Source: JAHDHW01 sp965220465 (GTDB lineage: Bacteria > Bacteroidota > Bacteroidia > Chitinophagales > Saprospiraceae). From it: DNA of 64,000 nucleotides. The stretch lies in assembly GCA_965220465.1 (NCBI GenBank), contig CBDCPZ010000016.1, positions 1-64,000 of the forward strand, written 5' to 3'. Positions 37,264 through 46,176 of the stretch are shown one piece after another (the first letter of the stretch is position 1; every line of letters starts with the position of its first letter). Below the pieces are notes generated by a model. It ran no database searches. It had not been told where the DNA came from and saw nothing but the letters and a program-made list of their open reading frames with translations. Made by a program: the position numbers and the translations under genes.

Positions 37264-37326
37264 CGGGGCGTTGATCCACCCTCGCCCTACGAACGAGCCA
37301 ATATCCAGATGGAGCTGGAATACTAA
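37264..37326 (+). pseudogene. Relic of a MarR-GNAT or GNAT gene 3' end
   Basis: In frame it reads RGVDPPSPYERANIQMELEY followed by TAA, almost the same as the last residues of the gene at 25278. The frame opens directly after a stop, so nothing longer survives. It lies 26 bases after the second hybrid two-component gene. The rest of the gap (37327-37530) is AT-rich with nothing I recognise. Confidence 0.7.
37276..37314 (+). repeat. 39-bp direct repeat, right copy (in GNAT relic)
   Basis: Identical to 26172-26210, 11,104 bp away. Beyond the 39 bp the copies diverge (the last codons encode LEY rather than LEL), so this is not a simple recent duplication of the whole end. Confidence 0.85.
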
Positions 37327-37530
37327 TTCTGCCCGAAACTTAGGTTTCTTTTAGCTTGAAAATAGCTTAAATTGTTCAATGCTGAGCATTTAACGCCAAC
37401 GTTGATAGACATCGAAACCTCTTGTTTTATTATACGTTGATCAATCAATTGAATGTTTTTGCTGGTAATTTGAATTTCATTCAAATGATAATTAATTATT
37501 TTTCAAAAAATTATGTGGATCAAAAGATAA

Positions 37531-38682
37531 ATGTTTGACCTCGAAAAAAAACTAAGATTCTACGAAGATCAGGATGTTATGGCCATTGAATTTAAATGGT
37601 TTTCGCCTGTTGCCTACTTTTATTTGTTTTTCACTATTATTTGGAATGTCTTTTTGCTCTTTTGGTATTCCCTGGCTTTGGGAGGCGGCGCTCCAATTGT
37701 CTTTGTGCTTTTCCCACTTATTCATGTTGCTGTAGGACTTTATCTCATTTATTTTACTACTTGTCAGTTTATTAATAAAACGAATATCGAAATTGATGAT
37801 GATTATCTTACGATCCGTCATAGCCCAATTCCCTGGTGGCAAAGGAATGTAGAAATCCCAACCAGCCAAATCAACCAACTTTATGTAAAGGAAGATAAAT
37901 CGCAAAACAAAGATGGGGTTACTTCTTATTCCTATTCACTTCGGGCAAAATTAAATGACAACACTGACAAGGAAATATTGTCAGTCACGGGTGTTGAAAA
38001 TACTCAAATGTTGGAGATCGAAGCGCAATTGGAGCGATTCATTGGGATAATTGATCAGCCCGTTAAAGGAGAATACCAAAAAGATGGGACAACAACGGTT
38101 CTAATAGAACCTCGTCGTCAGCGCCGGGATTTTACAGACTCTCCATTAGGTCCCTTTTACTTTTCGGAAAAAGGAGAGCTGTTTAATTTGAAAGAGGAAG
38201 AAGTAAAGGTGCTCAGCATTACTCAGTTTGATTGGAATGATGGCAACTCTGATAAATTACTGCAACTAGCTAATGAAAGTGGGAAAGAACGGTTAATCTA
38301 TTTCGATCAAAACAAAGCCATTTTAAGCGTATTTCTTGAAGAAACGCTTAGCCTTGTAGCGGTCGGGTCCATTAACTTTCAAAAAAATGACCCATCAAAA
38401 TTTTTCGAAATCGCCGGAGAATTATTTCGATTGAATGATTACAAAAAAGGGATAAACTTTATAGTTGGTGTGGCTCAACATATTGAAGTCGAACAATGGA
38501 TTTATCTTTCAGAAGACAAACAAAGTAATATCCGGGTAATTAATAATAATGGTGTGATTCATTATTATAAAGGAACGAAACTTCAGGCTGCTGATTTTGA
38601 AGATACATTGGACCTTAACGCTCCGCCAATTCAGGATATCGAAATTCAAAAACCCAACTGGAAGGACGAAGACCTTGTTTAA
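37531..38682 (+). CDS. Membrane protein of unknown function (two helices plus soluble domain)
   Basis: 383 residues. Two membrane helices lie near residues 28-50 and 58-82 (YLFFTIIWNVFLLFWYS, FVLFPLIHVAVGLYLIYF). After them comes a PH-like beta-rich part (IEIDDDYLTIRHSPIPWW) and a C-terminal region (FEIAGELFRLNDYKKG to QSNIRVINNNGVIHYYKGT) resembling the DUF4178 pattern. I do not recognise the family with certainty. No operon partner. Confidence 0.6.
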   Translation: MFDLEKKLRFYEDQDVMAIEFKWFSPVAYFYLFFTIIWNVFLLFWYSLALGGGAPIVFVLFPLIHVAVGLYLIYFTTCQFINKTNIEIDDDYLTIRHSPIPWWQRNVEIPTSQINQLYVKEDKSQNKDGVTSYSYSLRAKLNDNTDKEILSVTGVENTQMLEIEAQLERFIGIIDQPVKGEYQKDGTTTVLIEPRRQRRDFTDSPLGPFYFSEKGELFNLKEEEVKVLSITQFDWNDGNSDKLLQLANESGKERLIYFDQNKAILSVFLEETLSLVAVGSINFQKNDPSKFFEIAGELFRLNDYKKGINFIVGVAQHIEVEQWIYLSEDKQSNIRVINNNGVIHYYKGTKLQAADFEDTLDLNAPPIQDIEIQKPNWKDEDLV

Positions 38683-38733
38683 CCATTTGGCTTCAGATAA
38701 GAGGACATTTATATAAATCCGGAATATTAAAAC

Positions 38734-39210
38734 TTATTTTTTCTTTTTCAAATACTTGACCATGTGCTGGGTCGTTCCTTCAAATCCCTGGTTTCCCCAA
38801 AAATTCATGGCACCGTTATTTTTGAGGGAAACTTGCAATTCAATGTGGTCGGCGTCTTCTTCTTCAAACCATTTTTTTGCTCTTTGAAACAACAATTTTC
38901 CAATACCTTGTCCTCGATATTTTTCGCTCACAACCGTTTCTGAAATATAGCCCCTTCGATGATAAATCATCACTTCCTGAGTGATTCTAAAGCTACAGGA
39001 AATGAACCCTGACAACTTGCCTTCGTCTTCAGCAATAAAAAAGCGAAAAGTAGTATTTTCAATCCTATCCCTTAAATCTTCTTCAATAAGTTCTTTGGCA
39101 TTTTCTTTTGCAAGAAAAACCATGTGATGAGTTGCATGATAATTCATCAATTCAAACCAAAGTTCTACCATTTCGGGAATATTTTCGATAGTAGCTTCGC
39201 GAATTTTCAT
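38734..39210 (-). CDS. GNAT-family N-acetyltransferase
   Basis: 158 residues. N-terminal IREATIENIPEMVELW, the acetyl-CoA-binding loop SEKYRGQGIGKLLFQ and the NFWGNQGFEGTT end identify a stand-alone GNAT. Substrate unknown. It starts 2 bases after the stop of the small helical protein gene upstream, so the two are one unit. Confidence 0.88.
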   Translation of the reverse strand: MKIREATIENIPEMVELWFELMNYHATHHMVFLAKENAKELIEEDLRDRIENTTFRFFIAEDEGKLSGFISCSFRITQEVMIYHRRGYISETVVSEKYRGQGIGKLLFQRAKKWFEEEDADHIELQVSLKNNGAMNFWGNQGFEGTTQHMVKYLKKKK

Positions 39211-39212
39211 AA

Positions 39213-39497
39213 TCAGGCAATTATTTCTTCAGCTTTCACTTTCAAATCCTTTTCCGGTAAAAAATCATCGCATACCGTTAGGATTGCATAAAGGTGGTTT
39301 TTCAAAGATTCTACATCCATGGATTTATGATCAATAGCATCCTGAACCAAATGACAAGCCAGATCCGCTAAAATAAATCTTTGTCTTTCTAACTTTCCTT
39401 CTTCCCCTTTCAAAGCTCTCAACTCCTGATGCCCTTCTTCAATCGTGCTATGAGCCATATCAATCAATTGAAGAATCTTCTTTTTTCTATTTTCCAT
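39213..39497 (-). CDS. Small helical protein of unknown function
   Basis: 94 residues, all predicted helix, highly charged, with a central LADLACHLVQDAIDHKS. No membrane segment or signal peptide. It is tightly linked to the GNAT gene. I do not recognise a family. Confidence 0.6.
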   Translation of the reverse strand: MENRKKKILQLIDMAHSTIEEGHQELRALKGEEGKLERQRFILADLACHLVQDAIDHKSMDVESLKNHLYAILTVCDDFLPEKDLKVKAEEIIA

Positions 39498-39599
39498 AAT
39501 ATTAGATAACGCAAGTTGCGATACACCTTGTTAATAATAAGAGTATCGTACATTAAAGCATAAACATAAAAGTGAAAGAAAAAGTATAAATTAAATTAA

Positions 39600-39776
39600 G
39601 CAGTATGTCAAAGGCGATAAGAGCCTGGCATGTAGATGCCGTTAAACATGTTGGCGGCATACTGCTACTGTTAAAAGATCGGACAGTTCAGTGAATTGGT
39701 TGAGAAACCAAAAATTCGCGTCACGATGAAGATCTGGAATAACAGTTATTTTCTTAAATGAATTCACTTATTATGA
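39600..39776 (+). ncRNA. Candidate bridge RNA / structured 5' leader of the IS110 element
   Basis: Stems I can see: GCAGTATG (39600-39607) with CATACTGC (39658-39665), enclosing GGCAT / ATGCC (39627-39631, 39636-39640); and TTGGTT / AACCAA (39696-39701, 39706-39711) closed by a GAGA tetraloop. The segment ends at the transposase ATG and is about as long as known IS110 bridge RNAs, which carry target- and donor-binding loops. Function is inferred from position and folding. Confidence 0.45.
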
Positions 39777-40766
39777 ATGCTTTCACTCATGTTTTATGGT
39801 ATCGATGTCAGTAAAGATACCCTGGATGTAATCAAATTGGAGTCCACTGCGCAATCAAAAGAGAAGGCGCAAATTAAAAATCGTCTAAAACAGCTTGAGC
39901 CTTGGGTAAAGTCCTTATGTGTTCAATCTTGTCTTTGCGTAGTTGAGCCTACAGGAACTTATAGTTCAACTTTGATATATTTGTTGAATAAGTATAATAT
40001 CAAAGTTGCTGTAGTCAGTCCGTATAAAAGCAAGTCTTTTATGGATGCTTTAGGCGTAAGTAATAAGACGGATGATCAGGCAGCTTATTGTCTAGCAATG
40101 ATGGGTCTAAGGCTCAATCTAAAAACTTATCAAATGCCATCAATCAATCGTCAAAAGCGTAAGCAACTACAGAATGCTCATAATGCGATGATGAAACAAG
40201 GCCAGATGCTTAAAAACCAATTACATGCCCTGGATCAATTACCTATCATAGATCAGGTAGCCCGAGGTGCTTACGAAAAAACACTTCAAACCATCGAGCA
40301 GCAGATTAAAGATTTAGAAGATCAAATGGCAGAACTGGAAGAAGATCCGGAGTATCGACAGGCTAAGGCTTTAGCCTGCTCCGTAGTAGGTATCGGACCA
40401 ACAACTGCTCATGCTATCATCTTAGCGGCTAACGGCTTTGAAAGTTTTGAAAGCAACGAAGCACTATGTAAATATTTTGGTTTGACTCCAAACTCCCATT
40501 ACTCTGGGTCTTCGATTCGAAAAAAAGGTCGAATCACTAAGATGGGAACTCACTACGTTCGAAGCCTTCTTTACATGTGTACAAGAAGCGCCATAAGGTA
40601 TAACCAAGCTTGCAAAGAACTTTATCAACGGCTAAGAGCTAAAGGTAAACCTCATAAAGTCGCCGCTGTAGCCGTCATGCATAAATTAGTAAAACAAGTT
40701 TTTGCTTGTGTCAAAAAACAAGTTGAATTTGATAATCAATATTATTTAAAATATCAGACTCTATAA
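39777..40766 (+). CDS. IS110-family transposase/recombinase
   Basis: 329 residues. N-terminal RuvC-like DEDD domain: Asp10 (YGIDVSKDTLDV), Glu57 (VVEPTGTY) and Asp99/Asp100 (NKTDDQAA). A helical coiled middle part (about 120-195) leads to the C-terminal Transposase_20 domain with VVGIGPTTAHAI and the serine region NSHYSGSSIRKKG. The length is typical and the frame intact, so the element may be active. A second in-frame ATG (residue 5) is possible. Confidence 0.93.
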   Translation: MLSLMFYGIDVSKDTLDVIKLESTAQSKEKAQIKNRLKQLEPWVKSLCVQSCLCVVEPTGTYSSTLIYLLNKYNIKVAVVSPYKSKSFMDALGVSNKTDDQAAYCLAMMGLRLNLKTYQMPSINRQKRKQLQNAHNAMMKQGQMLKNQLHALDQLPIIDQVARGAYEKTLQTIEQQIKDLEDQMAELEEDPEYRQAKALACSVVGIGPTTAHAIILAANGFESFESNEALCKYFGLTPNSHYSGSSIRKKGRITKMGTHYVRSLLYMCTRSAIRYNQACKELYQRLRAKGKPHKVAAVAVMHKLVKQVFACVKKQVEFDNQYYLKYQTL

Positions 40767-41016
40767 TTTTTATCACTTTTTTGTTTGCTTTTTAACACAG
40801 TTCATGTTTAAAATTCAGTAATTGGTCTGCAAACGTTTCTTTTTTGCTTACACTTCGTTATAGAACCAGGCTTCGTAGCGCGGCTACGATCCCGAACCTG
40901 AGCCTCGTTTAAACAAAAAATGAATTGTTTTCGACATAAAGACCAAAATTTAAACATACTCTAAATTATGAGTGATAAATTATGAATTTTCTTTAAACAG
41001 TACTTTAAATTAGATT

Positions 41017-41559
41017 TTACTTTTCTATACGACAAGCTCCATCGCATGAAGCACAATAAAATCCTTCGCCTCCGTTTGCTACACTCATCCCGTCTTTCCG
41101 ACCTAATTCGAGTTGTCGATGCATCTTTTTTCGCTGCTCTTCGGTCATTTCAAGTACTGAATAATATTGCGCGACATAACGATCTACCAATTCTTTTAAG
41201 AATACTTTTTGGAAAGCTGCATCGCCATTCCACAAATTGGAAAATTCTTTTTTGGAAATTTTTGACTTTTTAGGTTTAAAGTCACTTCCTCCATACATCC
41301 ATATCCCTCTTTTTACATTATCACAAATGGGGCATTTCACTACCCAAATAGAATCCTGGCCTAGTAAATAAGCAGTATTCCTTTTTGGAAAATGATCTTT
41401 TTGCAATCCGTAAAAAACGGCTTCTTTTAGAAATGCGTTTCTCAGAGTTTTGGTTTTTTCTAAATCTCCTTTTTCAGAAACAACACCTATTTTTTTACTT
41501 CCACTGCAATTTGAAAACATAGCCAGCAGATAAATAAAAAGCAAAAATTGTTGATTCAT
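41017..41559 (-). CDS. Lipoprotein of unknown function with Cys motifs
   Basis: 180 residues. Signal peptide with lipobox FSNC (Cys18). Mature part has two Cys pairs, VKCPICDN near residue 97 and FYCASCDGAC near the end, that might bind metal or form disulfides. No family recognised. It lies 15 bases downstream of the membrane protein gene at 41575. Confidence 0.65.
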   Translation of the reverse strand: MNQQFLLFIYLLAMFSNCSGSKKIGVVSEKGDLEKTKTLRNAFLKEAVFYGLQKDHFPKRNTAYLLGQDSIWVVKCPICDNVKRGIWMYGGSDFKPKKSKISKKEFSNLWNGDAAFQKVFLKELVDRYVAQYYSVLEMTEEQRKKMHRQLELGRKDGMSVANGGEGFYCASCDGACRIEK

Positions 41560-41574
41560 CTTTGGGTTTTTGGT

Positions 41575-42414
41575 TTATAAAATTTCTCCGGAAAACTCAA
41601 CAATCTGGAAAATGGCAAAGTAAGGCCCTCCTACCTCTGTATTTGTATCTTGTGATTTCAACCTGATAAGATAATATTTGTTATCAATATTAATAAAAAC
41701 TTCCCATTTATTCCCTCCAATCGTAAGTGGATCAATTAATTCTACTTCGGCCTTATTTGTAATAACCGCATGCATATTCCTTTCAGTTGAATATTTTACC
41801 GCAATTTTAAATGACAAACTTTCGTATTTGTTCCAATCCCAATCTTTAAAAGCATTTCGTGTGGGTTCTTCCCAAGGGTTCAACTTCAAGTCATATTTTA
41901 TCTCGAATAGTTGTAAAAATTTCAAGTCATTAAAGAAACCAAGATTTTCTAAAGAATCTTTATCCAGTGTGCCAAATACAAAATTTGATTTGGGGCTTAT
42001 TATTTGATATTTATTGTTTAATGATAAATCCAAATCACCTAAGTTTTTTTGGCTGAAATCTTTTTGTTCAGTGCTGTCGCTGCATCCATATTTTAGGTGA
42101 GCTCCTTTTTGGTTTTCAATATCAAAAGGTATCCAATTATCTGAACCAATAGAAGACAATAAGGGTGTGCAATTATGGGCTTCTAATAGAACTTCCTTTT
42201 GATTCATGGCCAGAAAGATCGTTCCAAAAGCGGTAGCTGCATAGAGGACCCAAAATAATGCACCTTTTATTTTAAAGCCTTTAAATTCCGCTTCGTTATC
42301 ATTTTCAGCTTTTAAGACATCTTCCCGGAAGTCCTTTTTAAAGATCAATCCAATGACAAGAATCAGAAGAATGGAAGATAATACGATCAATACAACAGTG
42401 TGGTTTTCCATCAT
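41575..42414 (-). CDS. Membrane protein of unknown function
   Basis: 279 residues with two membrane helices (TVVLIVLSSILLILVIGLIF and ALFWVLYAATAFGTIFLA), then a 200-residue domain, probably periplasmic. No motif recognised. Forms a pair with the lipoprotein gene just downstream. Confidence 0.65.
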   Translation of the reverse strand: MMENHTVVLIVLSSILLILVIGLIFKKDFREDVLKAENDNEAEFKGFKIKGALFWVLYAATAFGTIFLAMNQKEVLLEAHNCTPLLSSIGSDNWIPFDIENQKGAHLKYGCSDSTEQKDFSQKNLGDLDLSLNNKYQIISPKSNFVFGTLDKDSLENLGFFNDLKFLQLFEIKYDLKLNPWEEPTRNAFKDWDWNKYESLSFKIAVKYSTERNMHAVITNKAEVELIDPLTIGGNKWEVFINIDNKYYLIRLKSQDTNTEVGGPYFAIFQIVEFSGEIL

Positions 42415-42518
42415 GGTAAAATCTTATTAACATATTACAATAGTATGCAATATAAAATATTTTACCAGTATTCAAATCATGGATTAATAGAAAAACCTAA
42501 ACCTTCATAAGACTAAAA

Positions 42519-43265
42519 TCATTTTCCAATTAATCTGTCATGTAAATCATACATGGATTGATGATTAAGGACTATCGTACCTTTTGTGCTATCCAGGTCG
42601 ACAATAATTATAATCACAGCAGAAAATGCCATGGAAAGGGCAAGTATCAATACCCAGTTTGGCTTTTCAATTCCTCCAAGCAGATACCCCACTTCAAACA
42701 TAGCAATTATAATCAGGGTGAAAAGTGCGATCCAAATCAAACCCGGTATGCGATCAATTAATCCTGCAGCTACCCGCCTGGTCTGAAAACCAAACATATT
42801 ATTGATTGAATCAATGAGGAGTGCATTAACTTCGTCATTACGAGGTTCCATTTTTACCATAGAAGTGATTTGGGACCAGATGCTGCTTTGAAGTATTTGA
42901 GGCCGTTGAATAACTTCTTTAACGGTGTTGGGATTTTCAACTAATCTTATTCTTATTTCAACATATTCCAACAAGGATTTTTTGATTTCGGTGCTATAGG
43001 GTTCACTAATCAATCCAGCTCAAAGCCAACTGGTTTCGATAGCATTAACCTCCTCTAAAAGAAAATGTTTTCTGGCATCAAAACGCGAAGAAGTAAGGCC
43101 AAAGGTAAATGCCAAAATAAAAGCAAGTAAACCCAGCGTGGCCCCAACTATGGTATTTATGGAAGCATCGTCTTCATTGTCAACTCGCGATTTTCTCCAT
43201 CAGGCAAATCCTATTCCACTCTACACAGCTATTCCGATTATTGTCACTATGCCAACATACGTAAC
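42519..43265 (-). pseudogene. Decayed DUF4239-like membrane protein
   Basis: One continuous frame encodes WRKSRVDNEDDASINTIVGA, LGLLAFILAFTFGLTSSRFD, a linker, and the 164-residue C-terminal part beginning AGLISEPYSTEIKKS. It is interrupted by in-frame TAG at 43221-43223, TGA at 43200-43202 and TGA at 43020-43022 (the last falls between SWL and AGL). No good start codon remains. The family is a membrane-protein group of unknown function. Confidence 0.7.
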
Positions 43266-43399
43266 TCAAAGAGGGAAAAAATTAAAAGGGTAACCGTTGA
43301 GCATATATATTATTTGAATTTAACAATATTAGATTTTAAAAAAAACAAATTAATGCCAAAAATAGCTGATTCATAAGAAGTCTTTTTTTAGAAGCATTG

Positions 43400-44077
43400 T
43401 TAGTTGTCGATATAAATTGTTCTGGAGTCTGTGTACCATACTGCCATTCTACCGCCCGTAGAAGTACCTTCGTCTACTGAACTTTGGTTATTAATCCTGG
43501 ACAATTCGCAGGTTGCATTGCCGATTCCAAGGTTTTGAAGCCGGTTCGCTTCTAAAATTATTTGAGAAGCTCCTTGTGTTACAGAAAGAAAAATTTCCAC
43601 GTTATTTTGTTGCGTACCATTGATGGTTAACGAAACGGTTTCGTCATCTCCTATTGGATTCCCGTCCCATTCAAAAGTATATGCTGCTCCGGAACTTATC
43701 GTATCAATTGGCAAAAAACGGATGGGATCGATCGTTGAAGTTTCGTTAGTAAACGTATTATTATCAAGATCTTTATAAACGAATGTACCTGATGAAATTA
43801 GCCCTGAATATTCCTTGACATGAAAGCCGGAAAGTTGATTATAAAGTAGCTCGTCTCCATTGAAAGTTGAAACAGCCGGCTCATTCAAATCCAAAAGCGT
43901 ACCACCAACTCCACCAAATCTAAAAATCGAACGAGCGGTAGTTTTGTCATCGCTTTTTTTGTAAAAAAGCTCATAGATCGTGTAAATAGAATCTTGATTG
44001 ACATTTTGAGATTCCTCTTTTGCACAAGCCCAAAAGAGCGACATCACAACTAGTGTTAAAAACAAATCTCTTTTCAT
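43400..44077 (-). CDS. Lipoprotein of unknown function
   Basis: 225 residues. Signal peptide with lipobox FWAC (Cys18). The mature protein is beta-rich (SIFRFGGVGGTLLDLNE, ETVSLTINGTQQNNVEIFLS) with no family I recognise. Standalone; 190 bases upstream are AT-rich and empty. Confidence 0.65.
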   Translation of the reverse strand: MKRDLFLTLVVMSLFWACAKEESQNVNQDSIYTIYELFYKKSDDKTTARSIFRFGGVGGTLLDLNEPAVSTFNGDELLYNQLSGFHVKEYSGLISSGTFVYKDLDNNTFTNETSTIDPIRFLPIDTISSGAAYTFEWDGNPIGDDETVSLTINGTQQNNVEIFLSVTQGASQIILEANRLQNLGIGNATCELSRINNQSSVDEGTSTGGRMAVWYTDSRTIYIDN

Positions 44078-44270
44078 GTTTTATTTTTTGGTTAGGTTTA
44101 TAATATAAGTATTTTTTTAAATAAAAAAATTGGTATCGTCCGCTTTGTTCCTCAACATTTAGGATCGCGAAAGACGTAGATTTAACGGTTTGTCGCAAGA
44201 AATTATTTGTAAAAATCAGTGCAAATCCGCCCAATCCATATAATCTGCGTTCAATAATATTATTTTAAAT

Positions 44271-44565
44271 TTAATACCAAAAACCAAAAAACCGTTCAAT
44301 ACACCACATCGCCGCAATGGCCCCGATGCTGTATGCCGGCGCAAGTTTGACCCAGTTTGGATATTGAACTTTTCTTTGGTTGATCGCCCAGATAACAACT
44401 AGCAATACAAATACAAGAGCCAATTGTCCCAACTCAACGCCAATATTGAAAAAAGCCAATGCGAAAGGAATATCCGTTTGCGGCAAACCAACTTCTGTCA
44501 AAGCACCTGCAAAACCAAAACCATGCAACATTCCAAAAGCGAATACCTTCCACTTCCAGAGCGGT
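44271..44565 (-). pseudogene. HupE/UreJ-type membrane protein, 3' fragment
   Basis: Encodes only the C-terminal third: WKWKVFAFGMLHGFGFAGAL, ALAFFNIGVELGQLALVF and a last helix ending IERFFGFWY. This is the conserved C-terminal part of HupE/UreJ-like permeases. A stop lies directly upstream in frame and the rest of the gene is missing, replaced by a PAS-sensor relic in a different frame. Confidence 0.7.
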
Positions 44566-45048
44566 TAGATAAGTCATCTTACCCAGATAGGGAGTAGGAT
44601 ATTGAATGACTTCATTTTGGTCCACCTCAATGATAATTAAATTAACCGATTCCATCATCGCGCCCCACTTAATCTCTCTTTCTTTCAACTGAATTTGCAG
44701 CACGTTTTTTTGAAAAATGTCGCTGCTTAGTTTCGTTCCAATAACAATTGAAAACAAGATTGGATAAAGGTCCAAAGAATTTTCTTATTTACAACTTTCA
44801 GAAATGCTCCTACAAACTATGGAAATACCGCATAATACACTGCGGCTGAAAAAATCTTAATAATAGCAATTTGATTATTGCTAAAACTATCAATAGCTCC
44901 AAAAAAAGAAATAACTACTTGCAAATAGACTGAAGATCCCAAAAAGAAGATAAAAGCTCTGAGACTTTTTTTGAAGCCCAATCAAGATGTTTAATAACGC
45001 AAAACCGAAACTAATCCCTGCACCTATATATAATATCTCCTCATTCAT
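44566..45048 (-). pseudogene. Decayed PAS-containing membrane sensor, 5' fragment
   Basis: Starts with ATG at 45048 (MNEEILYIGAGISFGFALLN), a membrane region (LFGIFSLFASSYFFF), then a frameshift and stop, then GAFLKVVNKKILW, and after a further frameshift KEREIKWGAMMESVNLIIIE, which looks like the start of a PAS domain (next IEVDQNEVIQY). It breaks off into the HupE fragment near 44565. The original was probably a sensor kinase. Confidence 0.55.
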
Positions 45049-45108
45049 GTTTACAAAAATAAAATTAATCTAAGTAGTTTTAAAAATCTCTAATGAAAGA
45101 GCCGAAAA

Positions 45109-45146
45109 TAAAAAAACCTTCTTCGTCTGTGACGAGAAGGTTTTTT
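45109..45146. terminator. Intrinsic terminator, bidirectional
   Basis: AAAAAACCTTCTTCGTC, a TGT loop, then GACGAGAAGGTTTTTT form a nearly perfect stem with A- and T-tracts at either side. It directly follows the tRNA-Leu on the minus strand. Confidence 0.85.
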
Positions 45147-45232
45147 GGTGCCCAGGACAGGAGTCGAACCTGCACGCCCTTGCGAGCACTAGCCCCTCAA
45201 GCTAGCATGTCTACCAATTCCATCACCTGGGC
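45146..45232 (-). tRNA. tRNA-Leu (anticodon GAG)
   Basis: 87 nt including an encoded CCA end. Acceptor stem GCCCAGG pairs with CCTGGGC. The anticodon stem-loop CTAGC-TTGAGGG-GCTAG gives GAG, for Leu codons CUC/CUU. A long variable arm (GTGCTCGCAAGGGCGT) and GTTCGACTC T-loop confirm the class II tRNA. A small antisense reading frame across it is spurious. Confidence 0.93.
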
Positions 45233-45296
45233 AGATAAATGTTTATCGTTTTATCTTGTTGCGTCTGCAATCCAAACTTTTTTGATCACACAGCCG

Positions 45297-45330
45297 CAAA
45301 GATAATTTTTGATTTTCAATAACGAAACAA
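45297..45330 (-). promoter_or_regulatory. Probable tRNA-Leu promoter (Bacteroidota type)
   Basis: On the minus strand, TATCTTTG at 45304-45297 fits the -7 consensus TAnnTTTG. A TTG at 45330-45328 could be the -33 element, with a slightly long spacer. The tRNA begins about 65 bases downstream. Confidence 0.45.
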
Positions 45331-45873
45331 TTTTTGCACAAAGTATCGTTCAACTTTGTTCAATAAAACTTTTCCATTCAGGTTTCTAGTTCATTCTCAG
45401 CTTTACAAATAAATTTTTTCTAACCTAAGATAAAACAAGTTGGATAAATATTTTATTTGTCACATTATTAAAAAGAATAATGTTTTTTATGCAAAAGCAA
45501 AAAATTCAAATCCTAAACATAAATGACCGCTTATCATTGCAAAAGACACTTTTGAACATTTTTTTTAGCCATTTTTTGTTAAAAATTCACTCTCCAAAAT
45601 TAGCGGAATCAATTTTAAAGTTTACTTAACAACATTTTTTCAAGCGTCACAATAGTTAGTGTAAAAACTTGCTTATGTATATTAATTTATTTTATATTTG
45701 AATCAAAATAACTGATTATATGATTTTTACATAATTAAATAATTATAATCTGAATAAACTTTAAACCGAATACCATACTAAATTTGTATTAAAAGATTTA
45801 CTTTTTTTGAAACACTATTTACAAGCAGGACAAACACTATCGCGATTGATATCGCGGAAAAATACCACACACT
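45331..45873. promoter_or_regulatory. Long AT-rich intergenic region with one promoter candidate
   Basis: 543 bases with no gene. On the plus strand TTG at 45669-45671 and TATATTTG at 45693-45700, 21 bases apart, fit the Bacteroidota promoter. This would give a leader of about 165 bases for the small membrane protein at 45874. Nothing else recognised. Confidence 0.4.
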
Positions 45874-46119
45874 ATGGAACTTTTTTTACTAATTGCTCTT
45901 GGCATAACTGTCATTTCTTTTATTTCAATTGTGCTCACCAAGCCTACTCCGGCAAAACAACAAAAGCTATTACCTGAACCGGCACAAGCTGAATTCGTCG
46001 TCATTGATGAAGCAAAACCCCGCCATTCTTCAAACGACCAAGAAGACATAATCGTAGAAAATTTAGAAGTTGAAGCGCTGGAACTAACCGAAGAAGAGGT
46101 CTTGGTTCCAATCGCTTGA
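45874..46119 (+). CDS. Small single-pass membrane protein
   Basis: 81 residues. One N-terminal helix (LFLLIALGITVISFISIVL) and a strongly acidic C-terminal tail (EDIIVENLEVEALELTEEEV). No family recognised. A promoter candidate lies upstream, which supports expression. It is followed by the SPOR-like gene 57 bases on. Confidence 0.55.
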   Translation: MELFLLIALGITVISFISIVLTKPTPAKQQKLLPEPAQAEFVVIDEAKPRHSSNDQEDIIVENLEVEALELTEEEVLVPIA

Positions 46120-46176
46120 CTGGTGTAAAAAGAACTTCCTATTAAAACCCATTTTTTCATTTTATTGAATAGCACG

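Larger units (their letters stand above)
39600..40930 (+). mobile_element. IS110-family insertion element (ends uncertain)
   Basis: The transposase gene is flanked by 177 bases of structured DNA on the left and about 160 bases on the right. IS110 elements have no clear terminal inverted repeats and make no target duplication, so the exact ends cannot be read here; the boundaries given enclose the structured parts. A right-side hairpin TCGTAGC / GCTACGA with a 3-base loop lies at 40873-40889. Confidence 0.6.

Noticed and set aside
42519..43265. Stop-codon readthrough or selenocysteine-type recoding
   Set aside because: Three different stops, including TAG, no start codon and no recoding structure seen; decay is simpler.
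45093..45305. 70-residue plus-strand reading frame across the tRNA
   Set aside because: The reading is the complement of tRNA-Leu (the familiar spurious RSRTCTPLR type); not a gene.
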